A stretch of DNA of 5,738 nt. Source: Heteroruminococcus sp964369885. GTDB lineage: Bacteria > Bacillota > Clostridia > Oscillospirales > Ruminococcaceae. The stretch lies in the NCBI GenBank assembly GCA_964369885.1, contig CAYJGQ010000112.1, forward strand, positions 1 through 5,738, written 5' to 3'. A program made the position numbers and the translations under genes. The notes under the pieces were generated by a model. The model saw only the letters and a program-made list of their open reading frames with translations, did no database searches and was not told the origin of the DNA. Below, piece after piece: positions 1-5,721 of this stretch; within the stretch, counting starts at the first letter, position 1, and every line of letters starts with the position of its first letter.

Positions 1-84
1 CCCAATACTGCATTAATATTCCTATTTCATATATTCTTTACACCCTCTGCCCATCACAACCGATAAATGTTCACATATTATTTC

Positions 85-113
85 TGGACAAGTGACACAA
101 TTGCTGATAAAAT
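85..113 (+). promoter_or_regulatory. SigA-type extended -10 promoter for the lipoprotein gene
   Basis: A -35 box TGGACA (85-90, one mismatch to TTGACA) is followed by a 17-bp spacer and a -10 box TAAAAT (108-113, one mismatch to TATAAT). A TG dinucleotide sits one base before the -10 (105-106), making it an extended -10 promoter. Transcription would start near 120, leaving an untranslated leader of about 50 nt. Seen by eye only. Confidence 0.7.
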
Positions 114-159
114 GGGGAAGGTTTTCAAAAAAATAGTGAAAATTAAAATGCGATGAAAT

Positions 160-163
160 GGAG
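160..163 (+). promoter_or_regulatory. Ribosome binding site that decides the lipoprotein start
   Basis: GGAG at 160-163 lies 6 nt before the ATG at 170. The in-frame ATG at 158 overlaps this site and has no purine-rich site of its own. The ATG at 170 also gives a normal lipoprotein signal peptide beginning MNKK, so it is preferred. Confidence 0.7.
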
Positions 164-169
164 ATTACC

Positions 170-1255
170 ATGAACAAAAAACTTTTATCTCTTATGGCTG
201 CGCTAATGCTTGTTGTAGGCATGATGAGTGGCTGTTCCACCACACCTGCTACCGAATCTGCTCAGGGGGTTGCCTCGGCAGGAGATTACGCTGTAAATGG
301 CGGACTTTACATGCGCTTTATGCTGGATGCCTACAACCTTGCCGGCACTTACAATACCGAGAGCGAGGACCTGCTTGATATAACCATTGAGGACAAGAGC
401 GCCACCCAATGGATACTTGACAGCACCACACTTGATGTTGAGCGTTACCTTGGCGTTATGAACAAGTTTGATGAGCTTGGCCTTGAATACACCGACATTG
501 ACCAAACCGAGGTAGATGCCTACGCCGCCCAGATGCTTACCACCTACAGCACCCTGTTTGAGCCCAACGGTATAGGCCTGCAAACCCTAAAAGACTACTA
601 CGAATATAGTACAAAAAGCTCGGATATATTCCTACACTACTACGGCGAGGGGGGCGAAATGGCCGTTCCCACCGAGGAGGTAGACACCTACCTAAGAGAG
701 AATTACAACCTAACCCAGGTAATGGTATTTGACAAGCCCATGCCCACACTGGACGACGAGGGCAATGAGGTTGCCCCCACGCAGGAGGATATCGACGCCG
801 CTGAGGCTTCGGCTCGCTCCTACTACGACCGCATTGTGGCCGGAGAATCCTTTGACGATCTTTATGTAGAATGGGAGATCGGCGTCTACGCAGGCGAGGA
901 AAACATCCCCCACACCCATGACGATCCTTTGGTGCACAACCTCTACACCCAAATGGCCGACCCCAACCTACCCGTGGCCTACACCGAGGTGATGGACGTT
1001 GCCCCTCTAAACGAAGTGCAGTTCATTGAAGACGAGTATGGATATTATGTGGCCATTCGTCTTGATGTTTTGGCCGACGGTTCGGTGCAGGCAAATTATT
1101 CCACCGCCGCCCTCATGGAGCTTCGCTCTGATGAATTCCGTGAAATGGCTGCCGCTTGGGGCTCCGAGCTTGAAATTGCATACAATAGCTCAGAGCTGTC
1201 CTCCTACACCCCCGAAATCATGCATGAAAACATGAGCTCGCTGGGTGGCGTGTAA
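170..1255 (+). CDS. Lipoprotein with SurA/PrsA-like fold (degenerate parvulin domain)
   Basis: This is a 361-residue exported lipoprotein. Residues 1-21 form a type II signal peptide: a Lys-Lys N-terminus, a hydrophobic core, and a lipobox ending Met-Ser-Gly-Cys with Cys22 as the lipidated residue. A Ser/Thr/Ala-rich linker follows. Residues about 38-165 look like the helical SurA N-terminal chaperone region. Residues about 167-300 resemble a parvulin domain: a TEEV..YLRENY start, a helix with ARSYYDRIVAGESFDDL (the family's 'G..F..L' pattern), and a closing strand GYYVAIRLD. The His and Cys/Asp residues expected at the isomerase active site are not evident, so catalysis is doubtful; a chaperone or structural role outside the membrane is more likely. 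The chain is very acidic and Lys-poor, unlike typical PrsA. His248, His250 and His256 cluster in the parvulin-like region. It is a single-gene unit with its own promoter and terminator. The family assignment is by pattern, not search. Confidence 0.75.
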   Translation: MNKKLLSLMAALMLVVGMMSGCSTTPATESAQGVASAGDYAVNGGLYMRFMLDAYNLAGTYNTESEDLLDITIEDKSATQWILDSTTLDVERYLGVMNKFDELGLEYTDIDQTEVDAYAAQMLTTYSTLFEPNGIGLQTLKDYYEYSTKSSDIFLHYYGEGGEMAVPTEEVDTYLRENYNLTQVMVFDKPMPTLDDEGNEVAPTQEDIDAAEASARSYYDRIVAGESFDDLYVEWEIGVYAGEENIPHTHDDPLVHNLYTQMADPNLPVAYTEVMDVAPLNEVQFIEDEYGYYVAIRLDVLADGSVQANYSTAALMELRSDEFREMAAAWGSELEIAYNSSELSSYTPEIMHENMSSLGGV

Positions 1256-1268
1256 ATTTTACCAAACG

Positions 1269-1300
1269 AGATACCCCATATATTGGGGTATCTTTTTTTT
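1269..1300 (+). terminator. Rho-independent terminator after the lipoprotein gene
   Basis: A perfect 9-bp stem GATACCCCA/TGGGGTATC (1270-1278 with 1284-1292), extendable by an A-T pair (1269/1293), encloses the loop TATAT and runs directly into eight T residues (1293-1300). It lies 13 nt after the stop codon and separates the lipoprotein gene from the ABC transporter unit. Confidence 0.93.
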
Positions 1301-1386
1301 GCCTCGCAATATATAATAATATAAAAAAAATATATTTTTTGTAAAACCATGCAACAAAATACCGTTTAAACACCACTTTTACAGTG

Positions 1387-1415
1387 TTGACAATATATCC
1401 CCACTATGATATTGT
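1387..1415 (+). promoter_or_regulatory. Promoter for the ABC ATPase / ACT gene unit
   Basis: A perfect -35 TTGACA (1387-1392), a 17-bp spacer and a -10 TATTGT (1410-1415, four of six matches) preceded by TG at 1407-1408 make an extended -10 promoter. The better-looking TATGAT at 1405-1410 is only 12 bp from the -35, too close. The predicted start of transcription is near 1422, so the upstream in-frame ATG at 1406 would not be in the message. The preceding DNA (1309-1340) is almost pure A/T, including a 16-bp AT palindrome (1325-1340). Nothing else is recognised in 1301-1386. Confidence 0.65.
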
Positions 1416-1474
1416 TTATTAAGTGTACTACAAGGAGCAATACAGAACACATATTAATAAAAGGGCGTGGCTGT

Positions 1475-2233
1475 GTGCAAAAAAAACCTGTTATTACAAT
1501 TAAAGGACTGCGCAAAATTTATAGGCTGGGTGATGAAAAGGTAGTTGCACTTGGGCGTATAAATTTAGAGATACAAAAGGGCAGCATATGCTGTATTCTT
1601 GGTACCTCGGGCAGTGGTAAGTCCACCCTGCTTAACATGCTTGCAGGGCTTGAAAAGCCCACAAAGGGCAGCGTGAGCATTCTTGGACAAAACATATCTA
1701 CCATGAACGAACGTGAACTTGCAATCTTTAGGCAAAAAAATTTGGGGTTTGTATTTCAGTCCTACAATCTCATGGAGCGCCTGACGGCGGCCGAAAATGT
1801 TAGTATGCCACTTATGTTTAGGGGCATGGGGCATGGCGACAGAAAAAAAGCCGCCATTAAGATGCTCAAGCAGGTGGGTCTTGCCAACCGCTGGAAACAT
1901 CGCCCCACCGAGATGTCGGGCGGACAGCAGCAGCGTGTGGGCATTGCAAGGGCATTTGTTGGACGACCTGCCATTGTTTTTGCCGACGAACCCACAGGCA
2001 ACCTCGACACCAAAACCACCGTCGAGGTCATGGAGTTAATTGTGGACATGGCCCGCAAAAACGACCAAACAATAGTGCTTGTAACCCACGATGTGGAATT
2101 GGCAGACTATGCCGACCGCATAATAACATTGGTGGACGGCGCAATTGTGGAGGATAGGGAGAATGTCCCCATAAGCCTGCTACCCAAAAATGACGAGACA
2201 ACGCCACAGAATGAGGGGGTTGTTGCCACATAA
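1475..2233 (+). CDS. ABC transporter ATP-binding protein, LolD/MacB type
   Basis: This 252-residue protein is a complete nucleotide-binding domain that hydrolyses ATP in the cytoplasm to power an FtsX/MacB-type permease. Visible in order: Walker A GTSGSGKST (43-51), Q-loop Gln95 in FVFQSYNL, signature MSGGQQQR (147-154), Walker B IVFADEPTGNLD (167-178, catalytic Glu172), and H-loop His205 in VTHD. The SGSGKST, FQ.YNL, SGGQQQRV.IARA and DEPTGNLD motifs are typical of the LolD/MacB/FtsE subfamily. The GTG start at 1475 is chosen because homologous chains begin just before the KPVITIKGLRKIY-like segment and because the ATG at 1406 lies upstream of the predicted transcription start and has no ribosome site. 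The ribosome site for the GTG is weak (AAGGG at 1461-1465, 9 nt spacing). About 24 C-terminal residues form a polar tail beyond the domain. The matching permease is three genes downstream in the same direction. Substrate unknown. Confidence 0.93.
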   Translation: MQKKPVITIKGLRKIYRLGDEKVVALGRINLEIQKGSICCILGTSGSGKSTLLNMLAGLEKPTKGSVSILGQNISTMNERELAIFRQKNLGFVFQSYNLMERLTAAENVSMPLMFRGMGHGDRKKAAIKMLKQVGLANRWKHRPTEMSGGQQQRVGIARAFVGRPAIVFADEPTGNLDTKTTVEVMELIVDMARKNDQTIVLVTHDVELADYADRIITLVDGAIVEDRENVPISLLPKNDETTPQNEGVVAT

Positions 2234-2241
2234 AGTCATCG

Positions 2242-2257
2242 ACAAATGGCAATTTGT
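2242..2257 (+). promoter_or_regulatory. Small hairpin just before the ACT gene start
   Basis: ACAAAT (2242-2247) and ATTTGT (2252-2257) are perfect inverted repeats around a 4-nt loop, ending 4 nt before the ATG at 2262. No Shine-Dalgarno site is visible there. The stem may modulate initiation, or the gene may depend on translational coupling to the ATPase gene, whose stop is 28 nt upstream. A chance AT-rich inverted repeat is also possible. Confidence 0.3.
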
Positions 2258-2261
2258 ACAT

Positions 2262-2630
2262 ATGAAGATAAAAAAGATATCGGGATTTTTTAGTGTTTGC
2301 AAGGTGAGTGATTTCTCTCAGGTGAATTTTGAGGATGAATTTGTCTTTATGGCAAAAACCGATGAGGAAAGCTCGCTTGTATGCAGAACTGCCTCTTTGC
2401 CCCGCAATGTAACCCACTGCGAGGAGGGATGGCAGGGATTTAGGATTGAGGGTAATTTGGATTTTACGCTGGTTGGAATTTTGGCCAAAATCTCCACCCT
2501 GCTATCACGTGAGGGTATACCTATATATGCGGTATCGACCTTTAATACAGATTACATATTTGTAAAAGAACATTTTTACAAAGACGCACTTTTAACCTTG
2601 GCCAATAACGAATTTGAAATTGTGGAGTAA
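2262..2630 (+). CDS. Small ACT-domain protein (ACT_7/CASTOR-like)
   Basis: This is a 122-residue soluble protein with no signal peptide or membrane segment. The N-terminal half (about 4-55: SGFFSVCKVSDFSQV, then EFVFMAKTDEESSLVC, then LPRNV) and the C-terminal half (about 57-122: GWQGFRIEGNLDFTLVGILAKISTLLSREGI, then IYAVSTFNTDYIFVKE) match the pattern of the stand-alone double-ACT family (COG3603, ACT_7 in the second half). Members of this family bind small ligands, often amino acids; no enzymatic domain is attached. The in-frame ATG codons at 2190 and 2211 lie inside the ATPase gene, and the residues they would add are not family-like, so the ATG at 2262 is chosen, although it has no clear ribosome site. 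The gene sits between an ABC ATPase and the surface protein of the same cluster, which suggests, but does not show, a sensing role for the transporter. The family call is from memory of sequence patterns. Confidence 0.8.
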   Translation: MKIKKISGFFSVCKVSDFSQVNFEDEFVFMAKTDEESSLVCRTASLPRNVTHCEEGWQGFRIEGNLDFTLVGILAKISTLLSREGIPIYAVSTFNTDYIFVKEHFYKDALLTLANNEFEIVE

Positions 2631-2698
2631 ATTTACGGCCTACATATGCCATGGCTGTATATATGCCGCCATAATCTTGGTGGTATTGGAGTGTATTG

Positions 2699-2720
2699 GG
2701 GTTTGGCAAACCCACTTTTT
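2699..2720 (+). terminator. Possible weak terminator after the ACT gene
   Basis: GGGTTT (2699-2704) pairs with AAACCC (2708-2713) around a 3-nt loop, followed after AC by five T residues (2716-2720). The stem is only 6 bp and the T run is short and offset, so termination would be partial at best. It overlaps the -35 box of the next promoter. Confidence 0.4.
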
Positions 2721-2731
2721 GTGTATTTAAT
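2703..2731 (+). promoter_or_regulatory. Promoter for the surface protein / permease pair
   Basis: TTGGCA (2703-2708, one mismatch to TTGACA), an exact 17-bp spacer and TTTAAT (2726-2731, one mismatch to TATAAT). Transcription would begin near 2738, about 26 nt before the ATG at 2764. The -35 box lies inside the hairpin at 2699-2713. The rest of 2631-2763 shows only AT-rich sequence with a GCCATGGC palindrome (2648-2655). Confidence 0.55.
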
Positions 2732-2752
2732 TTTTAGGCGGCGGTAGCCAAA

Positions 2753-2758
2753 AAGGAG
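2753..2758 (+). promoter_or_regulatory. Strong ribosome binding site of the surface protein gene
   Basis: AAGGAG, a full-strength Shine-Dalgarno core, is placed 5 nt before the ATG at 2764. It contrasts with the weak or absent sites of the ATPase and ACT genes, suggesting higher translation of this half of the cluster. Confidence 0.85.
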
Positions 2759-2763
2759 TAGTT

Positions 2764-4275
2764 ATGAAAGCAAAGCGTGTAGTTTCACTTGTTCTTGCAT
2801 TTTTAATGGTAATGGGCACTGTGGTTTGGATTATAAGCATGGTGGCAGGTGCATCTAACGGCACAATGCTCACCCCCACCGCCACAGGTGTGGTGCCCCG
2901 TATAACAAACACAAGTATTACCCGCAACACAGTGCTTGAGGGCAGTGTGGTGGTGGAGGAAATATTCAGCCTTGCCACCGAGGCGCAGGCCCTGGCCGAT
3001 TCGATAAATAATAACGAATTTGGTGTAAATGTAAACCCAGGCAGTTTTACAGCCAAGACACTCCCAACCGGCAGTGTTAAGCTATTGGGTGTAGAGACCA
3101 CTACCGCTCCTTTTAAGGTAAGCTACAAGGTGGATATAACCGAGGACATGGACATAAAGTACACAGGCAATGGCAATACCCTCTCACTCAGTGCCTATAA
3201 CACAAGCGATCTATCTTTTTACCAAAACACCATATCTGTAACCCTCTCGCAGGCTGTGCCCTACACCCCTTCCACCAATACAGGTAGCGATTACGACGAC
3301 GATGACGATGATGTATCGGTAGACCTGCCCGAGCCCACCCCATATGTAATTATAAGTGATTACAGCTACGGCGGTGGCGAGGTGCTGGCAGGACAAAGCT
3401 TTACGCTGAATATAACACTTAACAATACAAGCCTTTTGGATGTGGGCAACATGGTGGTTACCATCTCCACCCCCGAGGCCTTTACCCTTGTAAATTCCTC
3501 CAACACATTTTACATACCCTCCATGGCGGCCAAGAGCACCCTAACGCGCAGTATAACCATGCAGGTAAGGGCAGCGGCCAGCCCCGAACCGGCCGCTGTT
3601 GAGGTGGCTATGAGCTACCAATACCGTGACAACGACACCCGCAATGATGTAAGCCGCACCGAGAGCATCTCAATTCCGGTGGCACAGCAGGATCGTTTTT
3701 CGGTGACGCCCCCCACCCTGCCCGATATGATGTATGTTGGTGAGGAGTTCCCAATTGAGGTAAGCTACACCAACAAGGGGCGCAGCACAGTTTACAACCT
3801 TTCAGGCTCGATTGATGGCAACATCCTAACCCCCGGCCAGCTTGATAATGTAGGTAATATTGAGTCGGGCAGTTCGGGTACATTTGACTTTTTCCTTGAG
3901 CCGATGCAGGCAGGTATACTCACAGGTAATATTGTGATTGTATACGAGGACATAAATATGAATGAAAATGTTGTAACCCTCCCCTACTCCATAGAGGTTA
4001 TGGACATGAGCATGGGTGGCGACGAGGGCATGTTTGACCCCACCATGGGGGGAGATATGTATTTTGACGAAAACGGAAACATGGTAGGCCCCGATGGCAC
4101 TGTATACGGCCCCGACGGTATGCCCATTGAGCAGGGCGGCATTAGTATTTGGGTATGGGTGGCCATAGGTGGCGGACTGCTTGCGGCGATTATTGTAATA
4201 GTGGTCGTGCATAAAAAGCGCAAGGCTGCACGCCTGCTGGCCGAGCTGGAAGAGGACGACGATGAAAATATTTGA
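2764..4275 (+). CDS. Membrane-anchored surface protein with two CARDB/COG1361-like domains
   Basis: This 503-residue exported protein has a signal peptide at 1-30 (KAKR, hydrophobic core, Ala-Gly-Ala possible cleavage). Residues 31-170 form a beta-rich N-terminal region without a recognised family. A linker with six consecutive Asp (178-183) and a Pro-rich segment follows. Two Ig-like domains of the CARDB/COG1361 type come next: about 194-305 (GQSFTLNITLNNTS, VTISTPEAFTLV) and about 310-412 (VGEEFPIEVSYTNKGRS, LEPMQAGILTGNI). Residues 413-459 are Met/Gly/Asp-rich, with a short GPDG repeat at 442-452. A single membrane helix (462-482) then leads to a basic stop-transfer HKKRK and an acidic cytoplasmic tail. 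The predicted topology puts almost all of the protein outside the cell. It overlaps the permease gene by 14 bp, so the two are probably co-translated. By position it would replace a MacA-like adaptor: a partner, substrate receptor or wall-side extension of the transporter. That role is inference. Confidence 0.85.
   Translation: MKAKRVVSLVLAFLMVMGTVVWIISMVAGASNGTMLTPTATGVVPRITNTSITRNTVLEGSVVVEEIFSLATEAQALADSINNNEFGVNVNPGSFTAKTLPTGSVKLLGVETTTAPFKVSYKVDITEDMDIKYTGNGNTLSLSAYNTSDLSFYQNTISVTLSQAVPYTPSTNTGSDYDDDDDDVSVDLPEPTPYVIISDYSYGGGEVLAGQSFTLNITLNNTSLLDVGNMVVTISTPEAFTLVNSSNTFYIPSMAAKSTLTRSITMQVRAAASPEPAAVEVAMSYQYRDNDTRNDVSRTESISIPVAQQDRFSVTPPTLPDMMYVGEEFPIEVSYTNKGRSTVYNLSGSIDGNILTPGQLDNVGNIESGSSGTFDFFLEPMQAGILTGNIVIVYEDINMNENVVTLPYSIEVMDMSMGGDEGMFDPTMGGDMYFDENGNMVGPDGTVYGPDGMPIEQGGISIWVWVAIGGGLLAAIIVIVVVHKKRKAARLLAELEEDDDENI
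4000..4140 (+). other. Met/Gly/Asp-rich juxtamembrane segment of the surface protein
   Basis: Residues 413-459, directly outside the C-terminal membrane helix. Met occurs at 413, 415, 417, 423, 428, 432 and 440 with interspersed Gly and Asp, including an M.M.M pattern, and a GPDG repeat follows. It is predicted to be extracytoplasmic and flexible. Confidence 0.7.
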
Positions 4276-5650
4276 TGTTATATCAATGTGTTTTAACAAC
4301 CTCACCCGACGCAAGGTGCGCACACTGCTTACCATTATAGGTGTTGTTGTGGGTACCTGTGCCATTGTGGTTATGATCTCTTTGGGCGTTGCTATGAATG
4401 TAAATCAGGAGGCCATGTTGGCCGAGATGGGCGATCTTAATGTTATACAGGTTTATAACTACGGTAACGACGGCCCCGACAAGGTGGATTTGGACGATGA
4501 TGCCATAAAGGCAATGTCAGAACTTGAGGGGGTACAGGTGGCCACGCCTTTTTGGCAGCCTTGGGACCTATCTACAAAGGTGGTGTCGGGTAGCAAGGAC
4601 CGCTACGAAATGTCCTACACAAACATAATTGGTGTTTACCCCGAGGCTCTGGAGCTTTTTGGTTACGAGATATCGGATGGGCGTTTTTTCAACGAACAGG
4701 ACAAAGAGTTTACAGTGGTGCTTGGACAGTACACCGCCTACGATTTTATTGATACAAAGCGCTCGGGAGATAGACAGTATGTATGGCGTGACCCCGACCC
4801 CATAACCGGGGAGCTCCCCGACCCATTTGTTGATATTTGGCGCGACGAAATTACCCTTGAAACCATAATGCAGGACGAGGAAGACTCCCCCCTGCGCTAC
4901 GAGCTTACACCGGTAGGCGTTTTAACCGAGGACTGGGGTAAGGGGTATGAAACAAGCTCAGGTATTTTTATGGATATCAATGATCTTAAGGCCATTATCA
5001 AGGAGTACAACCGTGAAAACGGCATAAAGACAAGTAACGACGACGGATACACCGACGTGCGTGTGCGTGTGCAGGACATGGAAATGGTGTCGACGGTGGA
5101 ACAGCAGATAAACGATATGGGTTTTGAGACCTTTTCTATGGAGGATATCCGTGAACCGATGGAAGAACAGGCACGCCAACAGCAACTGATGCTGGGCGGT
5201 TTGGGTTTTATCTCGCTGTTTGTTGCGGCCATAGGTATTACCAACACCATGATAATGTCTATTTATGAGCGCACCCGTGAAATCGGTGTTATGAAGGTGC
5301 TGGGCTGTAAGCTTGGCAACATTCGCTCGGTATTTCTTATGGAGGCCGGTTGCATTGGGTTTTTTGGCGGTGTAATAGGCATTGGGCTGTCATATGCCAT
5401 TTCTTTCGTGCTTAATTATGTGTCTAATATGGGCATGATGGGCGGTGGTAGCAGTTTTATGATGGGCGGTATGGGTATGATGGGCATGATGGGCGGTGGC
5501 ATGGGTATGGGAAGTTATATTTCTATCATCCCGGGCTGGCTTGTGGGCACATCTCTTATATTTGCAACCCTTATTGGCCTAATTTCAGGCTTCTACCCGG
5601 CCAACCGTGCTGTCAAAATATCGGCACTTGAGGCTATACGCAACGGATAA
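4262..5650 (+). CDS. ABC transporter permease, MacB/FtsX family
   Basis: This 462-residue integral membrane protein has the MacB layout. A cytoplasmic N-terminus (LTRRKVRTLLT) leads to TM1 (about 21-43). A large MacB_PCD-like extracytoplasmic domain spans about 44-305. The FtsX core follows: TM2 (about 309-331), the conserved cytoplasmic loop SIYERTREIGVMKVLGCK (333-350), TM3 (about 361-386) and TM4 (about 425-447), then the characteristic FYPANRAVKISALEAIR end. Such proteins do not normally form a substrate pore; they transmit ATP-driven motion to the outside (mechanotransmission), as in MacB or LolCDE. GGAAGAGGA (4248-4256), inside the preceding gene, is its ribosome site, 5 nt before the ATG. 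The 14-bp overlap indicates coupling with the surface protein gene. The TM3-TM4 loop carries an unusual Met/Gly-rich insertion (390-417). Substrate is not determinable; the family includes exporters of antimicrobial peptides, toxins and lipoproteins, and signalling complexes. Confidence 0.93.
   Translation: MKIFDVISMCFNNLTRRKVRTLLTIIGVVVGTCAIVVMISLGVAMNVNQEAMLAEMGDLNVIQVYNYGNDGPDKVDLDDDAIKAMSELEGVQVATPFWQPWDLSTKVVSGSKDRYEMSYTNIIGVYPEALELFGYEISDGRFFNEQDKEFTVVLGQYTAYDFIDTKRSGDRQYVWRDPDPITGELPDPFVDIWRDEITLETIMQDEEDSPLRYELTPVGVLTEDWGKGYETSSGIFMDINDLKAIIKEYNRENGIKTSNDDGYTDVRVRVQDMEMVSTVEQQINDMGFETFSMEDIREPMEEQARQQQLMLGGLGFISLFVAAIGITNTMIMSIYERTREIGVMKVLGCKLGNIRSVFLMEAGCIGFFGGVIGIGLSYAISFVLNYVSNMGMMGGGSSFMMGGMGMMGMMGGGMGMGSYISIIPGWLVGTSLIFATLIGLISGFYPANRAVKISALEAIRNG
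5429..5512 (+). repeat. Met/Gly-coding low-complexity repeat in the permease
   Basis: Imperfect tandem copies of ATGATGGGC, GGTATGGGT and GGCGGT units encode residues 390-417, in which 12 of 28 residues are Met and 12 are Gly. The segment lies between TM3 and TM4 and is predicted to be outside the membrane. The repeat structure suggests growth by replication slippage without loss of frame. Confidence 0.8.
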
Positions 5651-5662
5651 CCCCCCCTTTTT

Positions 5663-5709
5663 AAGACCGTGGGAACGCTTTCTCTGTCGCTTACGCGAAA
5701 GACCGTGGG
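5663..5709. repeat. Direct repeat AAGACCGTGGG, two copies
   Basis: Identical 11-mers lie at 5663-5673 and 5699-5709, 36 bp apart. The sequence between them can fold (TCGC 5687-5690 with GCGA 5695-5698 around TTAC). They follow a C7-T5 run (5651-5662) immediately after the permease stop. They look like part of an intergenic repeat element extending beyond the window. Confidence 0.6.
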
Positions 5710-5721
5710 GCTTTGCCCCAC
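5705..5721. terminator. GC-rich hairpin after the permease (terminator or dispersed element)
   Basis: GTGGGGC (5705-5711) pairs perfectly with GCCCCAC (5715-5721) around TTT. A second CCCCAC (5723-5728) could compete for the same left arm. The nearest T run (5733-5737) is 11 nt away, so it is not a classical terminator as seen; the element may continue past the window end. It is the only candidate for ending the permease transcript. Confidence 0.45.

Noticed and set aside
22..243. Minus-strand open frame of 73 codons in the leader, a possible divergent small gene
   Set aside because: It runs through the lipoprotein promoter and signal peptide, and its product has no recognisable features.
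203..583. Minus-strand open frame of 126 codons under the lipoprotein gene
   Set aside because: Shadow of the lipoprotein coding sequence; no recognisable product and no initiation signals.
1325..1340. 16-bp AT-only palindrome (six A, TATA, six T)
   Set aside because: Likely a by-product of extreme AT content in the intergenic region; it is 46 bp or more from the -35 box and not GC-stabilised, so it is not called as an operator or terminator.
1406..1474. Longer ATPase start at ATG 1406
   Set aside because: It lies inside the promoter spacer/-10 region and upstream of the predicted transcription start, has no ribosome site, and adds residues not seen at the front of such ATPases.
1301..1474. 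Riboswitch or structured RNA in the leader of the ATPase unit
   Set aside because: The predicted transcribed leader is only about 55 nt and shows no conserved riboswitch motif or strong stems.
2028..2417. Minus-strand open frame of 129 codons spanning the ATPase-ACT junction
   Set aside because: Antisense to both genes; the translation looks unstructured and matches no family I know.
3826..4365. Long minus-strand open frame (179 codons) across the end of the surface protein and start of the permease
   Set aside because: It is antisense to two well-supported genes, its translation is low-complexity His/Tyr-rich without family features, and it has no ribosome site or promoter.
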